Assembly (NCBI GenBank): GCA_965229525.1
Contig: OZ245886.1
Span: forward strand, 2,418,001-2,482,000
Length of the DNA: 64,000 bases
DNA from: HXMU1420-13 sp965229525
GTDB lineage: Bacteria > Bacteroidota > Rhodothermia > Balneolales > Balneolaceae
Direction of reading: 5' to 3'
Shown here: positions 43,351 through 52,558 of the stretch, one piece after another
Numbering within the stretch: the stretch's first letter is position 1
Layout: each line of letters starts with the position of its first letter
The notes under the pieces: generated by a model
Databases searched by the model: none
Told to the model about the DNA's origin: nothing
Seen by the model: the letters and a program-made list of their open reading frames with translations, nothing else
Translations under genes and position numbers: made by a program

Positions 43351-43386
43351 AAGCCGGTTTACGAAAGTGAATCGGCTTTTTTTATA
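43351..43386 (+). terminator. Intrinsic terminator after trxA
   Basis: AAGCCG pairs with CGGCTT around a short stem ending in GAAA-type loop sequence, followed by a T run (43377-43383). The element lies 23 bases past the trxA stop. It also overlaps the end of the convergent RsbW-like gene, so it may act in both directions. Confidence 0.85.
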
Positions 43387-43783
43387 AGTTGAATTTTAAA
43401 ATCAACGTTCTTCCCTCATTCTGGTATTCTACTTCATCCGCATATTCTTGCATCAGGAAAACACCACGGCCTGAAGTATTTAAAAGATTTTCTTCATTAA
43501 GTGGATTCGGCACTGCTTCCGGATCAAATCCATCGCCTTCATCCGTTGTAGTTACGGTTAGCACTGAATCGGATACTTCAGCGAGTATGATTGCTTTTTT
43601 TGAGTTATCGAGATCGTTACCATGAACCACAGCATTTGTAGCAGCTTCGCTCACAGTTAACATCAAACGAGCATAGAAATCATCATCAAAACCAAGAGCT
43701 TGCTGCAAGTCGTTAAGCAGACCCTCAACACGTTCTAACTCTTCGTAGGTGGATTCCAGTTCTAGTTTAAATGAGATATTCAT
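43382..43783 (-). CDS. ATP-binding anti-sigma/serine kinase (RsbW-like, HATPase_c_2)
   Basis: 133 residues. The GHKL ATPase boxes are present: N box SEAATNAVVHGN, G1 DEGDGFDPEAVP and G2 NTSGRGVFLMQEYAD. This matches RsbW/SpoIIAB-type kinases that bind a sigma factor or phosphorylate an anti-anti-sigma factor. No partner (RsbV or sigma) is next to it here, so its target is unknown. The gene is monocistronic and shares its terminator region with trxA. Confidence 0.9.
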   Translation of the reverse strand: MNISFKLELESTYEELERVEGLLNDLQQALGFDDDFYARLMLTVSEAATNAVVHGNDLDNSKKAIILAEVSDSVLTVTTTDEGDGFDPEAVPNPLNEENLLNTSGRGVFLMQEYADEVEYQNEGRTLILKFNL

Positions 43784-43847
43784 GCCAAAAAATTATCGGC
43801 ACAATACTATCACTTAACTAGGATAATCCAAAACGAATATTTGTAAA

Positions 43848-44861
43848 CTAAAAAGAGTAGTTCAAACTAAGGCTCGGATAGGCTTCGGGAGAAATTGGTA
43901 AATATTGAAATGATGAATAAACCTGAAGGTTTGACGACTTCATTTCATCATTGTATTTAAATGCATGCAGTCCATTATAAAATACTGTGAAAACTCCGGT
44001 ACCGATATTAATTAATGAAACTGTTTTTTTTATAGGATTAGTTTCATCATAGTAAGTAAAAGGTATGTTTGTAACCTCAGGGTTTGATTCTCTTCGATAA
44101 TTTTGATCACTGTTTTTAAATCCTTCAACACCAGAATAAATTGATGCCGCCCCTAGTGTAGCTACAGTAATACTATACCAATATCGCCTTTTCAATGAAT
44201 GATCCTTTTTTGCTGAATGCGCTGATTTTGTAAGTAGAATTTGAGATGAAACTAAGCCGACGGATAGTAATCCATAATCCCATCCTATTTCTTTTGATGT
44301 AACGTCGAATGAACTTGGAGTAATAGGGCCACCATATTGAGGTTGAATCATCGCCGCTTCTAATTTTGAAAGGCCATTTTCTTCAAGCCATTCATCTAGT
44401 AACTCAGAATCCATTTTCATTATGTACTCAAACTGAAAGAGTGAATTCAGGAGTTCTGCGGTTTCCCTTCCGGCAATTTTTTCAACCAGATACCCAACGG
44501 CACAGATATTTCCATGACTATCTATGAAATTTGGTCGACGTGAATTGGATGAATACTCATTAATTGGAAAAGCTCCAGCTTCGATGTAATCAGCAAGATG
44601 TGAGAGAAGTATCATTCGATTTTCAAGCTGATCATTATTTAAGTCTGAAACATCTGCTTGATGAAGTTTTTCAAGGACAAATCTTAGATGTGTTTTGATT
44701 CTAAGGTCTTCGGAATCATACTGATTGGGTGATCTGTGAAATGTTTTAAAAAAGCTTTCATCCCCAATAATTGCATTTATGGAATCAGTATTTTTTGCTA
44801 CAGTATTTGCTGATAATACACTAAGTGTGATTAAGGACAGAAAGAAGAGACGATGAATCAT
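43848..44861 (-). CDS. Secreted/envelope hypothetical protein
   Basis: 337 residues from ATG 44861; a longer frame to 44921 lacks support, because the signal peptide (IHRLFFLSLITLSVLSANTV) begins here. A conserved block FIDSHGNICAVGYLVEKIAG continues into a helix and EENGLSKLEAAMIQPQYGG, a pattern I have seen in unnamed Bacteroidota envelope proteins. The C-terminal half has hydrophobic stretches (GLLSVGLVSSQILL, ITVATLGAASIYS) that may be membrane helices. No enzymatic motif is seen. Confidence 0.7.
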   Translation of the reverse strand: MIHRLFFLSLITLSVLSANTVAKNTDSINAIIGDESFFKTFHRSPNQYDSEDLRIKTHLRFVLEKLHQADVSDLNNDQLENRMILLSHLADYIEAGAFPINEYSSNSRRPNFIDSHGNICAVGYLVEKIAGRETAELLNSLFQFEYIMKMDSELLDEWLEENGLSKLEAAMIQPQYGGPITPSSFDVTSKEIGWDYGLLSVGLVSSQILLTKSAHSAKKDHSLKRRYWYSITVATLGAASIYSGVEGFKNSDQNYRRESNPEVTNIPFTYYDETNPIKKTVSLINIGTGVFTVFYNGLHAFKYNDEMKSSNLQVYSSFQYLPISPEAYPSLSLNYSF

Positions 44862-45045
44862 AGTTAAAACCTGAGAAAATTTTATATAACATAAATAATC
44901 AACGGTTTTGATGTATAGCATTAAGATGCTAACGAGCCTAGAAATGATTGAGTGTTTAGAGATAATACTGCCTTAATATTATTTCGCTATCATCAGGATT
45001 GTGTAACGATTAGCAAGCAACACCAAAGTATATATCCGGCTTTTT

Positions 45046-46176
45046 ATGGCAAATGGAGTTAATAACGGGAACGGACGCAGTGTAGCAGAAAGTTTGATCC
45101 CATCCAGTTTTTTTCACATTATTAAACAAGAGCGCATTTTTATTGGGCTCATTGGTTTATTTTTCTTCATTGCCGGAGTCACATTCCCATATGCAGAAAT
45201 AGCAATGTGGGTGGGTTTTTTGTTTGCAGGATATTCTGCAATTGCCAATGATTCCATCCAGACCATTGGAACATTTCTTGCCTCCAATCAAGATAAAAAG
45301 TGGTGGGCTCTGTGGATTTATATAGGTGGAATTTTTTTAGTAACAGTTTCAATAAGCTGGTTCTTATTTGATGGCGATGTGAGTTATCAGCGACTTTCAT
45401 CTAAAGGATTCGATGAGGCGCCTTCCAATTTCACTTTTCTACAGGTAGCTGCACCCATATTTCTACTCATTCTAACTAGAATGAGAATGCCGGTATCCAC
45501 AACGTTCTTACTATTAAGCTGTTTTGCAGCAGATGCAGAGGCGATAACTTCAGTTCTTGGTAAAAGTTTAAGTGGCTATTTTCTGGCTTTTGGAGCAGGT
45601 TTAGTTGTTTGGTTGAGTGTTACAAAAGCATTTGAAAAGAGATTCACAAATTCAAAGGCAGCCCCTTATTGGTTACCCATACAATGGTTAACATCCGGCT
45701 CATTATGGGCGGTTTGGGTGATGCAAGATGCAGCAAATATCGCGGTGTATCTTCCGCGCTCACTAAGTTTTGGTCAATTCCTTGGTTTCGCATTATTTAT
45801 TTTCTTTGGACTAGGGCTTTTGTTCTACCTTCGAGGAGATCGTATCCAAAGAATTGTAACGGAAAAATCCAGGGTTACAGATATCCGATCAGCGACCATC
45901 ATTGACTTTATTTATGCTATTCTTTTAGTCTATAAGCTAACAATCAGTACAGTACCAATGAGTACTACTTGGGTATTTCTGGGGCTACTTGCCGGACGTG
46001 AGGTTGGGATGAGCGTAATGGACGCGATGGGTATTGGAAAACCAATGAAGAAAGTATTGAAGATTGTAAGCAAAGATCTTCTCTACGCCTTATTTGGATT
46101 GCTCGTTTCCATCCTTCTGGCAATTTCTATTAACGCCGATGTTAGGGCAGAGTTATTAAACCTCATCGGCTATTGA
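45046..46176 (+). CDS. PiT-like integral membrane protein
   Basis: 376 residues, ~10 transmembrane helices. Two halves each echo inorganic phosphate transporter (PiT) signatures: GYSAIANDSIQTIGTFLASN resembles the GANDVANAFGT block. RMPVSTTFLLLSCF and TVPMSTTWVFLGLLAGREVG resemble the two PVSTTH blocks. The His of the PiT STTH motif is Phe or Trp here, so phosphate transport is not assured. No PhoU-like partner is adjacent. It is probably an ion-transport or uncharacterised PiT-superfamily protein. Confidence 0.6.
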   Translation: MANGVNNGNGRSVAESLIPSSFFHIIKQERIFIGLIGLFFFIAGVTFPYAEIAMWVGFLFAGYSAIANDSIQTIGTFLASNQDKKWWALWIYIGGIFLVTVSISWFLFDGDVSYQRLSSKGFDEAPSNFTFLQVAAPIFLLILTRMRMPVSTTFLLLSCFAADAEAITSVLGKSLSGYFLAFGAGLVVWLSVTKAFEKRFTNSKAAPYWLPIQWLTSGSLWAVWVMQDAANIAVYLPRSLSFGQFLGFALFIFFGLGLLFYLRGDRIQRIVTEKSRVTDIRSATIIDFIYAILLVYKLTISTVPMSTTWVFLGLLAGREVGMSVMDAMGIGKPMKKVLKIVSKDLLYALFGLLVSILLAISINADVRAELLNLIGY

Positions 46177-46202
46177 AATTGACTTTCAAATCAAGCATTT
46201 TA

Positions 46203-46237
46203 AGGCGTACCTGCATGTAGCAAGTACGCTTTTTTTA
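46203..46237 (+). terminator. Intrinsic terminator after PiT-like gene
   Basis: GCGTAC (46205-46210) pairs with GTACGC (46224-46229), with an inner TGC/GCA pair and a short loop, followed by seven Ts from 46230. It lies 28 bases after the stop. Confidence 0.88.
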
Positions 46238-46313
46238 TATAAATATCCTGCGTTCTCTTCGAAAGATTACAACAACATACCTTAAACCCCAACTTCAAAA
46301 AGGTTAATACGAA

Positions 46314-46813
46314 ATGAACGCGAACGTACTTGTGCTGAATCAAGACTATCAACCACTGAGTATCTGCTCGGTGCAACGCTCGATGAAACTTCTTTTTTTG
46401 GATAAAGCTGAGTTATTACACGATGACCCGGAAAAAGAACTTCGTACCATCAGAGACGCCTATCAGTTTCCATCTGTTATCCGATTGAGAAATTATATTC
46501 GTATACCATACACAAAAGTGGTTTTATCAAGACGGAATATTATGCGTAGGGATAATTTTACCTGTATGTATTGTGGGAAAAAGACGGATTTAACCATTGA
46601 TCATGTATTGCCAAAGAGTAGGGGCGGAAAAGATATTTGGGAGAATCTTACAACCGCATGCGAAAAGTGTAATGTGAAAAAGGAAGTAAAACGCCAATAG
46701 AGGCAGAGATGCCTTTAAAAAAACAACCCTATCGTCCGGTGCCGATTACCTTTTTCCGCGATTATAATGGCAATGTCCAGGAACCATGGAAGCCATATCT
46801 GTATATGACCTAG
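46314..46813 (+). pseudogene. HNH endonuclease with one-base frameshift
   Basis: The frame from 46314 reads an HNH nuclease: NYIRIPYTKVVLSRRNIMRR, CMYCGKKTDLTIDHVLPKSR, ENLTTACEKCN, which hold the metal-site CxxC pairs and the His. It ends early with TAG at 46698-46700 after KKEVKRQ. Shifting one base at the AAAAAGGAAG tract (46677-46686) restores a fluent tail: SKTPIEAEMPLKKQPYRPVP, then ITFFRDYNGNVQEP and on to TAG 46811-46813, with the usual family length (~166 aa). Probably one G was lost, by mutation or sequencing error. Confidence 0.75.
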
Positions 46814-47346
46814 TTAAACACCAGAGGCACATATCCTTGATGTACATACGTGGTATAAGTGGTTAGCATTGATAAAGCAACTGTTACATCTTCATTAATT
46901 TCATTTCGAGAATATTGCCTGGATAGTAGAGATTGTCCACATACATACACTTTAGCTCCTGCTTCTTTTAATGCTGTTATGAGCGCGATGTTTGGGTTAT
47001 CTACCTCATATCTATTTTGATATGCCTCATTATCAATAATTACATCAGTAGCACTTCCATGAACAACTACTGCAACGTTCAAATTCTCAGCTTTCACACC
47101 GCCAAGACCATGAAGATTCATTAAACGAGCAACATTGTTTAACCCTGGATTGATACTTTCTTTATCTCTTTGAAGTGTTTTTAAATCAATAACGATTTTG
47201 TATTCCATCTCCGAATTAAGTGGCATGGCGTCGTCAATTTCATAAATGCCTCCAAATTCTGAGACTATTGGAAACTGAGCTTCTTGCGCATTCAAACTAA
47301 AACTTACAGCAAAAAATAAGATCAGGAGCTTAGGAAAAAACTTCAT
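46810..47346 (-). CDS. Secreted DsrE-family protein
   Basis: 178 residues. A signal peptide (KFFPKLLILFFAVSFSLNA) is followed by a DsrE/DsrF-like fold: NVAVVVHGSATDVIIDN, NPNIALITALKEAGAKVYVC and GQSLLSRQYSRNEI. The single Cys in YVCGQS is the conserved thiol of the family, which in cytosolic relatives carries sulfur. Periplasmic forms are common in Bacteroidota and unexplored. It overlaps the frameshifted HNH gene end by 4 bases and diverges from the nucleoside hydrolase. Confidence 0.85.
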   Translation of the reverse strand: MKFFPKLLILFFAVSFSLNAQEAQFPIVSEFGGIYEIDDAMPLNSEMEYKIVIDLKTLQRDKESINPGLNNVARLMNLHGLGGVKAENLNVAVVVHGSATDVIIDNEAYQNRYEVDNPNIALITALKEAGAKVYVCGQSLLSRQYSRNEINEDVTVALSMLTTYTTYVHQGYVPLVFN

Positions 47347-47400
47347 TGATTAGTGATTTTGATTGAAGATTTGTTCTTTTACGAAAACACTTTCAAAGAA

Positions 47401-48387
47401 ATGAATAAATCTCTTTTACTTCTAACCTTTTTCTTACTGATCTGTTCAGAACCAAAGGCACAAATAAACATCATTTTTGATACTGATTTTGGTGGAGATG
47501 CCGATGATTTAGGTGCTCTCGCAATGTTACACACCTATCTGGATGCTGATAAAATTGATCTCTTAGCCGTGATGTGCTGGTCAACAGAAGAGTATGCGGT
47601 ATCGGGAATTGATGCTGTAAACACGTTTTACGGTCGACCTGATATTCCGATTGGAGTAAGAAAAGCGGATATGTTTCACGAGCCATGGAATCACAGTAAA
47701 CCGATTACAGAAGTTCATGAATTTGATCTCAATTCGATAAATGCAGAATACGCGACAAACCTTTATAGAAGATTATTAAGCCAGGCTGAAGATAAATCAA
47801 TAACTATCGTCACAGTTGGTCCACTAGCCAATATTCTAAATCTCCTGGAATCAGGTTCAGATGAATATTCAGAACTAAATGGGGTTGAATTAGTTCATCG
47901 TAAAGTAAAAGAGTTTGTCGTAATGGGAGGACAGTTCCCAAGTGGAGAAAGTGAATGGAACTTTAATGGGAATATGCCTGGAGTAACTAAAAGCGTACTT
48001 CAACAGATTAATGTTCCAGTCACTTTTTTGGGATACGAAGTTGGTTTAGTAATTAAATCTGGAGAAGTGTTTAATGAACTTGATACTAATCACCCATTAT
48101 ATGTAGGATATTATCATTTCAGTGAGTTTGCTCCATGGGTTAAAGAGAATTTTGAAGGTTCGATAAATGATAATGCAAGCTATGATCAAACAGCCGTTTT
48201 ATATGCTGTGGAAAGTGGAATTGGAAATTGGTGGGAGAGAAGTGAAAATGGAAGGTGTATACCAAATGATGGAGGAGGTAATACCTGGGAAGAAGATTTA
48301 AATTCGAATCATACTTTTTTGAAACTAAAAGTAGATCCAGAAGAAATTGCTGCAATCATAGAAGCAAGAATGTTAGGTAGGATGTGA
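47401..48387 (+). CDS. Secreted nucleoside hydrolase (IUNH family)
   Basis: 328 residues from ATG 47401, preferred to 47353 because the signal peptide (NKSLLLLTFFLLICSEPKAQ) begins there. The calcium-binding DTDFGGDADDLGAL block matches DTDxGxDDA of inosine-uridine hydrolases. TIVTVGPLANILNLL and FVVMGGQF are further family segments. It hydrolyses N-glycosidic bonds of ribonucleosides, here probably in the periplasm. The region is divergent from the DsrE gene, with 54 bases between starts. It could be a related sugar-binding hydrolase, as the family is broad. Confidence 0.85.
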   Translation: MNKSLLLLTFFLLICSEPKAQINIIFDTDFGGDADDLGALAMLHTYLDADKIDLLAVMCWSTEEYAVSGIDAVNTFYGRPDIPIGVRKADMFHEPWNHSKPITEVHEFDLNSINAEYATNLYRRLLSQAEDKSITIVTVGPLANILNLLESGSDEYSELNGVELVHRKVKEFVVMGGQFPSGESEWNFNGNMPGVTKSVLQQINVPVTFLGYEVGLVIKSGEVFNELDTNHPLYVGYYHFSEFAPWVKENFEGSINDNASYDQTAVLYAVESGIGNWWERSENGRCIPNDGGGNTWEEDLNSNHTFLKLKVDPEEIAAIIEARMLGRM

Positions 48388-48412
48388 AAAGTTACTCCTT
48401 GAAAACTAGACA

Positions 48413-48475
48413 TAAAAAAAGCCGAAGTAATCTGCCAGCTGCTTGTAATTAAAGTAACTCCTACAAACATACGGC
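48413..48475 (-). terminator. Possible minus-strand terminator in 207-base spacer
   Basis: On the minus strand GCCGT ... TCGGC encloses an inner TTTGTA/TACAA pair and ends in a T run (48420-48413 complement). It lies ~120 bases past the glycosidase stop (48595). The stem is long and imperfect. The rest of 48388-48594 shows nothing else. Confidence 0.35.
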
Positions 48476-48594
48476 ATGAGTGTGCCGGTTTCCAAATCAA
48501 ATTTAAAATGTATAACTAATGATAACCTGTGTTAGGATATAAGTAGTAGATGTCTAATAAAAGTAAATTATAGTTGGATAATGCTGAGCTAGAA

Positions 48595-50391
48595 TTACTC
48601 AAATTGGATATCATCCAGATAAAATGTGACAGGAAATCCCGGACTTCCGAGTGTCCAATAGAATGGAGTTTTAATTCTTCGAAGATCTTTCCCTTTTAGA
48701 TCAATAGTATATTGCTTCCACTCATCAGATAGCTTTACATCATTCAATTCAGAAAATGCGGTATCAAAATATTCTTTGTCATCTTTAAGAATACCGACAC
48801 CAAAGGAAACTACTTCATCTCCTTTTTTTCCTTTTGCCCAGAATGTGAGCTTTTCTGCTCCGGTTAGATTATACCCACCGGCTAAATCCCCCCAATCATT
48901 CATTGGATGCTGCCAGGTTACACCCACCCAGTTATCGAAAGCGCTGTAGTAAACCTTGATAGAAGTTTCGCCAGTATAACTGTCTTCGGTAGACTCCCAA
49001 TCCATCTCGAGTTTTTCTGCATTTCCCATCCAACCAGATGGTGACCATGGCTGAGGTGCTTCATCAGAATAAACTTTAATGGGTAATTTTAGTTGCATTT
49101 CACTTGTGCCAGCAGCTAAGTCCTCGGTATTTGTCTCATTTACTTTGAATGGAATATTGGCAACCGCTGCTGCACCATTTCCATCTCTGATTGTGGCATA
49201 GACGCGAAATATTCCAGATCCTGGCGCTTTTAAAGTAGCACCTTCTAAAGATGATTCCTGAATAACTCCATCAAATTCTAGGGGAACTGCTTGAGCATCC
49301 CCTCCGGTAAAGTATTGTGTTGCCTCACCGAGAACTTTCCATTCAACAGATAGCTCATCATTATTCGGGTCAGCGACTTCCAACTCAATATTGAGCTCAT
49401 CACCAGGATTGACTACTTCAGGGCCTGAAAGTCTAAAATGCTTAATTACTGGAGAGAGATTCTCCGGCTTTTTACCAGACCAAATTTCGGTCATCACATC
49501 AACAGCACCAAGTTTCTCACCAGTTGGAAGGAACATACCGAACCATGTTGCAGTAGCTTCCATTTTGTATCCCCAAATAAAAGCAAACCCACCAAGACAT
49601 AAATCTGACTGGTTGATACAGCCATTAGTGTAAGCGTCGCGATAAATATCCGCTTTTTGAGTACTCGTAAGTTCAGGTGGAGCACCAAATGAGTTAGTTC
49701 CAACTTCCCAGGTACCTGGCGGACCAAATTCTGTGATAATGACCGGTTTGATTCCTCCCTGTGCACGATATCTTTCAACAACCGATGGAAATCCGCCATA
49801 AGAATTGATTCCATGAATATCGATGGCAGATGCAATATTATTGATGGACTCAATTCGTCCACCACCAATTTCTGCAGTTACAGTCATGGTTGGGTGGTTT
49901 GGATCAATCTCCTTTATCATTAGAGCGATATCTTGAACATGATTCCAAATCTTTGGATTATCACCGGCATCAAAGCCTTCCATTTCATTGCCAACACCCC
50001 ACATTAATACAGCAGGATGATCTTTATACATCAGAACATCTCTCTTAACTCGATCAAACTGTTCTTGCACCATTTCTTCATTGTTATAATCAAACCCGTG
50101 ACGTTCATGACCTAACCAGTGCCCAACCACAACAGCAAGACCTAATTCATGAGCTTGATCTAACTGTTCCATCAAGTTGTCACCTACTCCCCATGTTCTT
50201 GTTGCATTTCCACCGGATGCTACTAATAATTCCCAGGCATTTTCTCCACCTGCACCTTTTAAATCAAAGGGTTCACCACCTCTTAAAAGTTGCCATCCAT
50301 TTTCAGTTTCAATTAATTCGACTGGGATCGGTTGAGCTTGCGTCAGAATAGCCATCAATAAAAATGAGAGAGTTAAAAGAAGGGATTTCAT
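48595..50391 (-). CDS. Clan-A glycoside hydrolase (GH2-like TIM barrel) with C-terminal accessory domains
   Basis: 598 residues from ATG 50391; ATG 50409 is possible but the signal peptide (KSLLLTLSFLLMAILTQAQ) starts at 50391. The TIM barrel has the clan GH-A acid/base in MWGVGNEMEG (Asn135-Glu136) and the nucleophile in VIITEFGPPG (Glu221). An Ig-like domain (PGDELNIELEVADPNNDELS) and a jelly-roll carbohydrate-binding-like C-terminus (GETSIKVYYSAFDNWVGVTW, FYLDDIQF) follow. It is probably a secreted beta-glycosidase acting on polysaccharide. The substrate is unknown. Confidence 0.82.
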   Translation of the reverse strand: MKSLLLTLSFLLMAILTQAQPIPVELIETENGWQLLRGGEPFDLKGAGGENAWELLVASGGNATRTWGVGDNLMEQLDQAHELGLAVVVGHWLGHERHGFDYNNEEMVQEQFDRVKRDVLMYKDHPAVLMWGVGNEMEGFDAGDNPKIWNHVQDIALMIKEIDPNHPTMTVTAEIGGGRIESINNIASAIDIHGINSYGGFPSVVERYRAQGGIKPVIITEFGPPGTWEVGTNSFGAPPELTSTQKADIYRDAYTNGCINQSDLCLGGFAFIWGYKMEATATWFGMFLPTGEKLGAVDVMTEIWSGKKPENLSPVIKHFRLSGPEVVNPGDELNIELEVADPNNDELSVEWKVLGEATQYFTGGDAQAVPLEFDGVIQESSLEGATLKAPGSGIFRVYATIRDGNGAAAVANIPFKVNETNTEDLAAGTSEMQLKLPIKVYSDEAPQPWSPSGWMGNAEKLEMDWESTEDSYTGETSIKVYYSAFDNWVGVTWQHPMNDWGDLAGGYNLTGAEKLTFWAKGKKGDEVVSFGVGILKDDKEYFDTAFSELNDVKLSDEWKQYTIDLKGKDLRRIKTPFYWTLGSPGFPVTFYLDDIQFE

Positions 50392-50521
50392 GCCGTAGAT
50401 TTTGAACATTTGTTGAAAGATGAATCTAGTTCAAAAACCTGAGAAAAGTAGAATCAATTCAAACTATGCACTAAATAATCAATAACAATTAAGGAGCAAC
50501 GAACCAGAATTAAAAAAGCTG

Positions 50522-50529
50522 TATCTTTG
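50522..50529 (+). promoter_or_regulatory. Bacteroidota-type -7 element (TATCTTTG) upstream of mnmA
   Basis: TATCTTTG matches the TAnnTTTG consensus of primary sigma-factor promoters in Bacteroidota, located 33 bases before the mnmA ATG. A convincing -33 TTG partner was not identified, so it is a candidate only. Confidence 0.4.
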
Positions 50530-50554
50530 TTGGCCATTCAAGAGGTAAAATACG

Positions 50555-51685
50555 ATGAGTAAAAAAGGCAGAGTTTTGGTGGCGATGAGTGGAGGTGTAG
50601 ATTCTTCTGTTGCTGCCGTTATGCTCCATGAACAAGGTTATGAGGTGATTGGAATCACCATGAAAACCTGGGACTACCACCGTAGCGGCGGAAGTAATGG
50701 GAAAGAAACAGGCTGTTGTACCGTCGAGAGTATGAACGATGCTCGCCATATTGCTGTGAATCTGGGATTCAAACACTTTATCGTTGATATCCGTGAAGAA
50801 TTTGGGGATTGGGTAATCGATCGTTTTGTAGATGACTATTTGGGGGGACGTACACCAAATCCATGTGTGCTTTGTAATACGCACATCAAATGGGCAGCAC
50901 TGCTGAAAAGGGCTGACAATCTGGGTTGCGATTTTATTTCAACAGGTCATTACGCGCGGGTTCGTGAAGAAAATGGTCGTTTTTTAATTTCGCGCGGTCT
51001 CGATCCCAGAAAAGATCAATCGTATGCACTTTGGGGTGTGGCTCAGGAGCATTTAGCCCGAACTATTTTTCCACTAGGTGGATACTCGAAAACGGAAATC
51101 CGCCAAATCGCCGAAGATCACGGTTTATTAAATGTGGCAAACAAGCCGGATTCCTATGAAATCTGTTTTGTTCCGGATGATGATTACCGTCGATTTTTAA
51201 AAGACAAAAAACCGGATATTATAAAAGAACTAAGAGGTGGGAAGTTTGTCGATAAAGACGGAAATATTTTAGGTGAGCATGAGGGGTATCCGTTTTATAC
51301 TATAGGCCAACGTCGTGGACTAAATCTACCAATGGGAAAACCTGTGTATGTTACGCATATCAACCCATATTCAAATACAATCACTATTGGTGAAAAAGAA
51401 GATTTGGTTAGTTCAACACTCATTGCAAAGGAATTGAATTTGATAAAATATGATCGAATTCCTGAAGGTGGGATGGACATTATTGGTGCCATTCGCTACA
51501 ACGATGAGGGTGCTCATGGTACCATTGAGCAAACCGGTGATGATGAAATTAACGTACATTTCCCGGCAGGACGAGAAGCAATCACACCAGGACAAGCAGT
51601 AGTTTGCTACGAAGGTAATGATGTAGTTGCCGGTGGCTGGATCAAAAAAGTAAATATTGGTTTTGAAGATTTAGTTTCTACCTAA
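50555..51685 (+). CDS. mnmA: tRNA-specific 2-thiouridylase MnmA
   Basis: 376 residues. The PP-loop is VAMSGGVDSSVAAVM, the first catalytic Cys is in PCVLCNTHIKW (Cys107) and the second, persulfide-bearing Cys in YEICFVPDDDYRRF (Cys204). Further conserved blocks: TGHYAR, RKDQSYALW, TIGQRRGL. It thiolates U34 of tRNA-Lys, -Glu and -Gln wobble positions using ATP and a sulfur relay. It is monocistronic with a TATCTTTG element upstream. Confidence 0.96.
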   Translation: MSKKGRVLVAMSGGVDSSVAAVMLHEQGYEVIGITMKTWDYHRSGGSNGKETGCCTVESMNDARHIAVNLGFKHFIVDIREEFGDWVIDRFVDDYLGGRTPNPCVLCNTHIKWAALLKRADNLGCDFISTGHYARVREENGRFLISRGLDPRKDQSYALWGVAQEHLARTIFPLGGYSKTEIRQIAEDHGLLNVANKPDSYEICFVPDDDYRRFLKDKKPDIIKELRGGKFVDKDGNILGEHEGYPFYTIGQRRGLNLPMGKPVYVTHINPYSNTITIGEKEDLVSSTLIAKELNLIKYDRIPEGGMDIIGAIRYNDEGAHGTIEQTGDDEINVHFPAGREAITPGQAVVCYEGNDVVAGGWIKKVNIGFEDLVST

Positions 51686-51749
51686 TACGAAACATGCATA
51701 ACTATTCGTTCGTTAAAGCATCAGAATTTCAAAATAAAAAAAGCGATTT

Positions 51750-52502
51750 ATGAAGTTTCCTAAAATTTTATCTGGTATGGCATTAGGCACGTTATTGATG
51801 GTAAGTCAAACTGCCTCAGCACAGTTCGAAGGTCAAATAAGCATGAGTATTTATAATTATGATGATGGCGTACCTACAGATACAGAAGTAATTAATCTAT
51901 ATACAACACAAGAGCGTATTTTGATTAAAGGCGAAGATGTGATCAATATTTCCGATGGGATGATGGAAGCTAGTGGAATCCTTATTCGCTCAGACATGAA
52001 AGATTTTGTGGTTATGATGGGAGAGAAAGAGGCACTTCGGTTTACAAAAGAAGAACTGGAAGGTATGTTTTCAATGATCAGCATGATGAGTGGAGGAGCT
52101 GAAAGTGAATCAAAAACAAATTCAAATTATCGATATACGAATGAAGTTCGGACTATTCAAGGATTAAAAACCACTGAGTTACGCGTCGAAAACGATGACC
52201 AAAATGGATACCTCTCAATCTGGTTAACCAACGAATTAGACATTGACTGGGGCATGTTAACTGAACCATGGAACAATGTGCCTACATCATTTTCTGGTCA
52301 GGTAAATCAAATGACACAAGAATTCAAATCACGAAATTTTCCGATGCAGATTCAGGTTACAGAAAGAGGAAAAACACATACGATATTTGAGGTTACTGAT
52401 GTTAGAGCATCTAGAATAGCGAAAGACATGGTTGAAATGCCAGCAGGTTTAGAATTGATGAGCTTGCAACAAATGATGATGAAAGCCATGATGAGTAACT
52501 AA
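51750..52502 (+). CDS. DUF4412 domain protein
   Basis: 250 residues with a signal peptide (KILSGMALGTLLMVSQTASA). The mature part shows the DUF4412 pattern: FEGQISMSIYNYDDGVPTDT, ERILIKGEDVINISDGMMEA, LIRSDMKDFVVMMGEKEAL, and LKTTELRVENDD. The protein is unusually Met-rich in two stretches (FSMISMMSGG, LQQMMMKAMMS). It is probably periplasmic, and function is unknown. It is closed by the terminator at 52531. Confidence 0.8.
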   Translation: MKFPKILSGMALGTLLMVSQTASAQFEGQISMSIYNYDDGVPTDTEVINLYTTQERILIKGEDVINISDGMMEASGILIRSDMKDFVVMMGEKEALRFTKEELEGMFSMISMMSGGAESESKTNSNYRYTNEVRTIQGLKTTELRVENDDQNGYLSIWLTNELDIDWGMLTEPWNNVPTSFSGQVNQMTQEFKSRNFPMQIQVTERGKTHTIFEVTDVRASRIAKDMVEMPAGLELMSLQQMMMKAMMSN

Positions 52503-52530
52503 AAGAAACGACTATTGATCAAGAGAGATG

Positions 52531-52558
52531 AAAGCCGACCTAGTGTCGGCTTTTTTTA
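52531..52558. terminator. Intrinsic terminator between convergent DUF4412 and DUF255 genes
   Basis: AAAGCCGAC (52531-52539) pairs with GTCGGCTTT (52545-52553) around CTAGT, followed by further Ts. The symmetrical A/T flanks allow function in both directions. Confidence 0.88.

Noticed and set aside
44930..44940. GCTAACGAG segment resembling an attC arm
   Set aside because: No partner arm or GTTRRRY within about 150 bases, and no cassette-like gene placement.
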